A DNA stretch of 64,000 bases from Chalara sp. BL73 (taxonomy: Eukaryota; Ascomycota; Leotiomycetes; Helotiales). The stretch is taken from positions 1-64,000 of the forward strand of contig CAKJVC010000016.1 of the NCBI GenBank assembly GCA_918026815.1. The letters run 5' to 3'. This document shows, in pieces, positions 58,081 to 64,000 of this stretch. The notes below the pieces were generated by a model, which saw nothing but the letters and a program-made list of their open reading frames with translations, searched no databases and had not been told where the DNA came from. Each line of letters starts with the position of its first letter. The stretch's first letter is position 1. A program made the position numbers and the translations under genes.

Positions 58081-60157
58081 CTACAGTCCATTTGCCTTAG
58101 CTTCCAAAACACTAACAGAATCGGGGCCACTCTTTGGAGCGCCGTTAGGTTTCGGTATCGAGAGGATCCCGTTCTCCTTTCCGCTTAACGGACTGCCCCC
58201 AAGCTGGCTAAGAGTTCGTCCGCGGCCCTTGCGGAGAAGAGGTGTATTGGGTCGGGAAGATACGAACTGATTTTCTGTTAATCATCATATATTGAAAGTA
58301 TTGTTGGTACACTCACGTTGCTAGCAGCGCTCAAGAGAGCGATCAATGCACTCTGGTTGACATCCTGGTGGATACCAACTCCCCAAACCTTCTGGTTAGA
58401 GCCGGCTGCTGTACACTCGATATAACTGGCGGCCTTGACATCTTTGCCGCCACCAATAGAATGCTGGTCATAGTGTACAACATCAATATCAACTCCCAAT
58501 GATCCCAAAGCATTTGCAAGACTGGAGATAGGACCATTTCCAACACCCTTAAGCTCCACCTCTTCGCCATCTACGTTGATGACACCTTGGAATCGTCTGT
58601 TGAGATTCGTCGTGTCCTGTGCCTTGCCAGGAGCGGGAGGAGCAGGTGATGCTGATCGATCCGTAGAAATCGAGTAATCAACAAGAGTAAATCTTGGGTT
58701 TTCTCTGAGGAAGTAGCTCCTTTCAAAGAGGTCAGAGATCTCATTCGAGAGAAGCTCTCGCCCAACCTCCTCCGTCTTTGTCTGCACAATCTTACTGAAT
58801 GCAATCTGAAGACCGCGCGGTAAGTCAAGCTCGAGATTCCGGAGAATGATCCAGGCAGCTCCTCCCTTGCCACTTTGTGAGTTGACCCTGATAATGGCCT
58901 CATATGTACGCCCAATATCCGCGGGATCGAGAGGAAGGTAGGGCATCTGCCAGTGATCTTCATGTGTAGCTCCAGATTTCGTCCTTGCCTCGAATCCCTT
59001 CTTGATAGCATCTTGATGAGAGCCACTGAAGGCACAGACAACAAGTTGCCCTCCGTATGGCGCTCGAGGGTGGACTGGGATCTTATTGCTAACTTCCACC
59101 ACATCGATAACCCTGTTAAGATCAGAAAAATCAATCTTGGGATGTATACCTTGTGTATAAAGGTTCAAAGCAAGCGTAACAAGATCCACATTTCCAGTTC
59201 TCTCCCCATTGCCGAAGAGGCAGCCCTCCACTCTATCCGCACCAGCCATCTGCGCCAATTCTGCTGCAGCCACCGCACATCCGCGATCATTATGTGGATG
59301 AAGAGAGACACAGATCTTCTCCCGTTCAGTCATATGCGTGCAGAAGTACTCAATCTGATCCGCGTAAACATTTGGCGTGCTCATCTCCACCGTTGCTGGC
59401 AAATTGAAAATAATCGGGTTCTCCTCGCTGGCCCCCCAAGCCTCCTTGACCGCCTCACATATCCTAATCACAAACTCTGGTCTTGAATCCGAAAACGTCT
59501 CTGGGCTGAACTCGAAAGCCCATTCCGTGCCCGCCTGCGCAGGATCATCCTTCGTGATCGAGCGCGCATATTTTGTGCACCGAACTGCCAACTCAAGGCT
59601 CTGGTCCTCGTTCATGCCAAACACTATCCGCTGGAAACATTCCGATGTCGCAAGGTAGATATGGAGGAGAGCTTTCTTGGCGCCTTTGAGAGATTCAACT
59701 GTGCGCTTTATGAACTCTTCACGGCAGGGGGAAAGAACCTGAAGCCAGACATCGTCGGGGACCGCGCCAGGAGTTTCGACAAGGCGTCTGGTAAAGTCGA
59801 AGTCGACTTGGGAGGCGGAGGGGAAGGAGACTTCAATTTCTTTGTATCCGAGCTCGACTAACATCTTGAAGTATTTCCATTTTTGATCACCATCCTGGAC
59901 GAAGATCCTATTAGTTTATGCCATCGTAGTTCCGTAGGGAAAAGTGTAAAGTACCATGGGGTCAACCAGGCTCTGGTTTCCATCACGCAAATCTGTAGCG
60001 AGCCACCGGGGCGGCTTGTCAATGGTCTTATTTGGCCATTGTCTGTTGTCCAACTTCAACGGAGGAAACTTCTTGTACTTCTTCGAGGGATCTGCAAGCC
60101 TGTACCTCAATGTCAGTGTTGTTGCGCATATAGAAGAATGCTGTCTCACATAGGCAT
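58081..60157 (-). CDS. LEU4: 2-isopropylmalate synthase (leucine biosynthesis)
   Basis: 638-residue enzyme condensing acetyl-CoA with 2-ketoisovalerate, the first committed step of leucine synthesis, usually mitochondrial in fungi. Four exons: 60150-60157 (only 8 nt, ATG CCT AT), 59955-60099, 58317-59894 and 58081-58266; introns 60100-60149, 59895-59954 and 58267-58316. The product begins [20 protein letters not shown]. Catalytic features are the [14 protein letters not shown] substrate loop, [17 protein letters not shown] and the metal-binding HPHND in [20 protein letters not shown]. The C-terminal LeuA regulatory domain ([35 protein letters not shown]) should mediate leucine feedback. A 60-residue Ser/Pro-rich tail follows the last intron. 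A Gcn4/CpcA-type site lies about 180 bases upstream. Confidence 0.95.
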
Positions 60158-61018
60158 CTTGAAGATGGTGGGGTAAAGTCAATGCCTCCACAAGGTATTC
60201 AGCAAGTTTTGAAAAGAAGTTGCTTTGCAGTTCCGTAGCAAAAAGATTAGTCGCAGGCGCCCAGATGTATTCAAAGAATTAAGAGTACGAAGAAAGAATA
60301 ATTCCAGATCAGCTTGCCTGTGATATATGATTTAGCAATTGAGTCATACCACACGAAATTTTTGGGGCAAGGCCCTTGTGGTTCCCCCGCCCACTTTTTG
60401 TATAGCGGTTGCGGGGCAAAAGGGCGTTTCCTATGTCTTATGGCGGGGGCGCTTTCGTAGTCTTTGCATCAGGTTCACTTCAGATTGTATGATCATCTTT
60501 CTCTTTCTTGGCCCCCTACGCTTCCTATAAATCGTACTAATTGGGTGGATAAATTGAATTATATTGAGCAGAAGCATTGTGACAAGGTGGCTCACAGATT
60601 GAAGGCGGAATGCACATTTTCGGAATAGGACTAACCGGATTAGGCCATCACCGCTTAAATGAAGCATTCCACTACAAAGGTACGCAGTCTTCGTAGGAGA
60701 TAGGAAGTTGAGCGTTGCTTGGCGCGCAGAAGATATTTGTGACGCCTCGATCTGCAGTGTTTGGTGCAATAATCACAATTGTAACAAAGGAGATATAGAA
60801 ATAATATGAAAGTGGATGCATAGAATTGAAACATGCATAAAATATAAGTGTTTTTCAAAATGGTATCATTCGAAGCCTGTCCCAGATAACTCCGCCCAAT
60901 GCTGCACATCTATGCCTTTATACAATACGCTATGCTTTTAAGTTCAATGAGTTCAAATATGTTCAAGAAGCCAACCCCATCTCTTTCTTTCTTGGTCCAT
61001 TCACTTTCTCGAATCACC
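60158..61018. promoter_or_regulatory. LEU4 promoter region
   Basis: About 860 bases with the general-control site at 60340-60346 and a GC-rich segment (CCCCCGCCCACTTTTTG) near 60390. No canonical Leu3 element CCGGNNNNCCGG was found by eye. No gene. Confidence 0.5.
60340..60346. promoter_or_regulatory. Gcn4/CpcA (general amino-acid control) site
   Basis: TGAGTCA, followed by T (TTGAGTCAT in context), a match to the palindromic bZIP recognition sequence. It sits 183 bases before the LEU4 ATG, a usual distance, and LEU4 is a classic target of this regulator. Confidence 0.6.
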
Positions 61019-62866
61019 CTACCAAGTAAAGCTCTCTTCAACAAAGTCGATAACCCCCTGATCCTGCACCTTCCTCACCGCATCCCTAATATTATCTGCT
61101 AGACCGCCGGGTCCACAAACTGTGACAGCCATCGCCCCGACCTGCTGACTAACCTCCTGCTCCAACAACAGCGGAATATTGGGCCGTCCAGCAAACATTT
61201 GCACTTTCTCGCTTGCCGAGTGTATAGCGCGAGGACTTTTGGGGCGCGTGATGTAGACCTTGACATGTAGAATAGAGCGACGGTTCGGCATACGCAGAAT
61301 TGCGTCCATCCAAGGGCGTACCCACTCTAGGTGCTCCGGCTCACGAATGATCCAGACAAGTGTTACTCGTCGAGTGGCGACCGTTTCGTCGCCGTAGCCT
61401 TCGATCAGGCGTCTAACGTACGGAATCTGGTGAGAGATACCGCTGGAGCCGGCGAAGAGGACGGCGTGCCCGTAGGAGTCAAGAGAATGATGTCCTCCGT
61501 AAGGCCCTTCAAGTGCTGCGCGAATTGTCAAGTTTCTGCTGGGACCCAAAGCTGCCGCCCGATCGTACAAGCGCTTCGTTAGGCCGGTGTGGGCATGGAT
61601 AACAAAGGAAACGTCTGTTGTTGACTTTTCTTTGTCAAGAATCTGCTTATTATCTTCTGCTAACTTCTCTGACTTTGGTACATAAACCGAATTGTGTTCG
61701 ACCCAGGCAATAGAGAAAGGATGTGATTCCCAGGCGTTCAGGAGAGCGAATCGGAGATAAGCGTGTGTTCCAGGCTTGATCTCGGCGTAGCGTGGAAGAT
61801 GCAGAGTCACTCTTGTAGCTTCTCCTGGGAGCGCGACGACGGTGGCATCAGTGAATTTTCCCTTAGAGTAGTTGAAGTAGACAAGCCTGCCGAAACGCCA
61901 TAAGCGATCTCCCACCCAGAGACCGGCGACAACGACCACGTATGCTGCGACATTGTGAAGACCTGCGAGCCTGACATGAATGTACGTAGCAATAAAGATT
62001 GTTGCTGCCAGAAAGATGTGGCATACAAGGAAGGTCTCATAGAAGGCGTGTCTGATCGGAGAAGGAGAGTGGAGGAATATGATGATTAGAGCGACGGTTC
62101 CTACCGTGCCCAAGCCAATGAAAGGATCTTCTTTGACCATCTTTCCAATGCCACTCCAGCCAGTGGCTGCGAATTTCACATAACCCCACGCGAGCGTATG
62201 CACGACTGCTTCCCATACCACGATTCGGCCCATTGATCTATGGATGAGGTTATACGTGTCGAAGCTGATCTGGAGCCACGAAATCAACGGGTTGTTTCGG
62301 CCGGCGAGGATAATCAGAGGAATCATGTTGATGAGAGATAGGTAACCAGATCTTCCTCGTAGCTCTGCTACAACCTCATATTTGTTCCTCTTGCGATAAT
62401 CCATGATAACGCAAGCTATAATGTTGCTCAGTATGTACAAGCTGAGCATGATTGAATGCAATCTGGAGGGTAGAGTCCCGATGTTGACAACACCAGAGAG
62501 TTGGATCTCTCGGTTATGACGCTTGTTCCAGAGAGGAGCATAGATAATGTGCTTCTTGAATTTCCACCAGCTTGTCGTGTTCTTAGACCAATACTTCTGG
62601 TTCGCGGCAGGTAAAGACATTGCTGCAAGATGTCTATAGTGTTTTGATGCTCTTTCGGCAAATCTAGTGATGAAGAGAGCTGCGGTCAGAACACCCAGGC
62701 TTCCCCACAAGATAGTCATGAACAATTCATTTCGTCCTTGGTTGACCCCATTGAGTGCGGTTGCGAATGGCGCTATCGTCGAAGCGGCGTCAGCTGCTGA
62801 GGCTTTAGATGAGCTTGGAATGGTCTCCATGCGCCGAAGCAGCACGTTGAATGTAGGAGTTGGCAT
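61019..62866 (-). CDS. Ferric reductase-like transmembrane NADPH oxidoreductase
   Basis: 615-residue, single-exon membrane flavocytochrome of the FRE/NOX superfamily. ATG at 62866 (MPTPTFNVLLRRM). A first membrane segment (FMTILWGSLGVLTAALFIT) precedes the ferric-reductase core of several helices. Candidate heme His are in LIHRSMGRIVVWEAVVHTLAW and FLVCHIFLAATIFIATYIHV. The FAD motif HPFSIAW and the NADPH-binding FAGSSGISHQIPYVR and CGPGGLADNIRDAVR complete the cytosolic half. It ends FVEESFTW. Family members reduce Fe(III) or Cu(II) at the cell surface before uptake. No permease or multicopper oxidase lies next to it within the window, so a role in iron uptake is family-based. Confidence 0.93.
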   Translation of the reverse strand: MPTPTFNVLLRRMETIPSSSKASAADAASTIAPFATALNGVNQGRNELFMTILWGSLGVLTAALFITRFAERASKHYRHLAAMSLPAANQKYWSKNTTSWWKFKKHIIYAPLWNKRHNREIQLSGVVNIGTLPSRLHSIMLSLYILSNIIACVIMDYRKRNKYEVVAELRGRSGYLSLINMIPLIILAGRNNPLISWLQISFDTYNLIHRSMGRIVVWEAVVHTLAWGYVKFAATGWSGIGKMVKEDPFIGLGTVGTVALIIIFLHSPSPIRHAFYETFLVCHIFLAATIFIATYIHVRLAGLHNVAAYVVVVAGLWVGDRLWRFGRLVYFNYSKGKFTDATVVALPGEATRVTLHLPRYAEIKPGTHAYLRFALLNAWESHPFSIAWVEHNSVYVPKSEKLAEDNKQILDKEKSTTDVSFVIHAHTGLTKRLYDRAAALGPSRNLTIRAALEGPYGGHHSLDSYGHAVLFAGSSGISHQIPYVRRLIEGYGDETVATRRVTLVWIIREPEHLEWVRPWMDAILRMPNRRSILHVKVYITRPKSPRAIHSASEKVQMFAGRPNIPLLLEQEVSQQVGAMAVTVCGPGGLADNIRDAVRKVQDQGVIDFVEESFTW

Positions 62867-64000
62867 CGCCGTGGTAGATGTGTAGGTATAGCAGTAGATA
62901 GTTTGAAAGAATGTAGTTGATGCCCGAGATGACAGTTCTAAAAACGCGTAAGAATGTACGCCTTAAAAACTAAACAGAATATTCACGGGATGTTTTGGTG
63001 TTAATTTTATGGGGATGGCGAAACTTACGTTTCGAGGACAATAGCTTTATTTCAATAATCTCGATTCTATTGTTCGGTTTGGCAGAACAACAAGTTGATA
63101 ATGTGACCCAAGCGCATCGTCGGCGAAATCTTTGTGTTTGTTGTAAGCGAATGTTTGTTTGATAGCTCGTCAAAGACTGAAATGAATGGAATTGTCTCCA
63201 GGACGTTTGTTGTCTGGTTGTTGTAGTCAATAGGGAGTGTGTGAGGTTGTGACTGGTATTTTCCTAGCAAGGGAGAAATGCAGTATTGAGATCCTGGGCG
63301 AGGAATTTGACTCTAACTAATACTGCTGGACGCTGACTCCGCTGGCTATGATGAAGTGAATGAATAATACCACTTCACGCCTATCTCTCTATTCACTCAA
63401 ATAACCTCGTGAAGGGTGAAAAATCTACGGTTTGATGTCCGGGGGGGCAGAAAGAGGGCGGGGACGAATAATTCTTGACGAATCTTAGATGTATCAAAGC
63501 AATCACAATACTGGCTGACCAGAACCAGTATAAGAATAGTAACGAATGTGAAAGGCTCAACTTTCAGGACAGAGAAGCATAAGCGTAAAATGATGATTGA
63601 CAAGAAGACAGTGAAATGGGATGCCGATCGTGGAGTATTATGTGCCCAGCACGCCAGCAACCACCAACGCAGCCAGGTCCCGACCTCTCCCCAATGGTCG
63701 GATCATGGCTTGCCCCCTGACCAGCGTACCTCTGGACGAACCACTGTGAGCCAATCCGTCGGTTTGTTGTTCATGTACAAAGTGGGTGCTGAGGCCAAAA
63801 ATTGGTGAGGGGCAGGAAAGATATCAGGGGCCGTGGCTGATGATAGGCTTTCAATCACGCACACTTGGTGGCGTTGACGGGCGGTGGATCTCACAAATGC
63901 TGGGCAACAGCTGTTTCCAGCGATATCACTGGGTGCATGGTGGTTCGTTGTTTCGAAACGCTGACAATCACAGGGGTCTCGCTGGGATTTACAGGTCAGA
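62867..64000. other. Upstream region of the ferric reductase to window end
   Basis: About 1.1 kb. No gene supported; frames at 63.4-63.9 kb are short and lack features. No clear SreA-type GATA pair was recognised. Confidence 0.4.

Overview
This window is chromosomal DNA of a filamentous ascomycete (Pezizomycotina; class not determinable by eye). The evidence is short introns of about 45-80 nt with GTAAGT/GTATGT-like donors, CTAAC/CTGAC branch sites and YAG acceptors, a HET-domain protein, a pogo/Fot1-type transposon relic carrying RIP-like stops, and one-copy fungal housekeeping genes (LEU4, KAP95, AFG2, RRP43). Several genes were rebuilt here exon by exon by reading both strands. Splice junctions are read by eye and have no transcript support.

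Left, accessory part (about 1-32 kb). A decayed transposase (1-1535) is followed by about 1.9 kb without genes and a WD40-type hypothetical gene (3435-6201, minus). Next comes a block that looks metabolic: an amino-acid/choline permease of the APC superfamily (6839-9573), a haloacid-dehalogenase-like hydrolase (10131-10856, minus), a DAO-family FAD oxidoreductase (11568-13066), an UNC93-like membrane transporter (15166-17026) and a second DAO-family FAD oxidoreductase (18300-20156). Uptake plus oxidative deamination or demethylation of an amino compound is a reasonable inference, but it is not proven. The block carries relics: a tail duplicate beside the HAD gene and an inverted, intron-bearing fragment of a third DAO gene at about 13.15-13.35 kb. 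The stretch 20-23.6 kb is gene-poor and holds a 421-bp non-autonomous DNA transposon (MITE) with 29-bp terminal inverted repeats and 8-bp flanking repeats. A HET-domain gene (23677-25790, minus), a possible 55-residue Cys-rich ORF and a 1438-residue zinc-finger/kinase/pseudokinase protein (27533-32056) complete this part.

Right, mostly housekeeping part (about 33.6-64 kb). A tRNA-Ala(AGC) is followed by a short-chain dehydrogenase, a hypothetical nuclear-looking protein, a secreted Kex2-processed repeat protein (39270-40235), the AAA ATPase AFG2/Drg1, a RING-containing SNF2 helicase, a hypothetical gene ending in two microexons, exosome subunit RRP43, importin-beta KAP95, 2-isopropylmalate synthase LEU4 with a Gcn4/CpcA-type site upstream, and a ferric-reductase-like NADPH oxidoreductase.

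The most unusual item is the repeat protein at 39.3 kb. It has a signal peptide and five nearly identical 16-residue units, each ending in a dibasic Arg-Arg site. This is the layout of fungal kexin-processed repeat proteins, the class that includes pheromone, repellent and dikaritin-type RiPP precursors. The predicted 14-residue peptide does not match any family I recognise.
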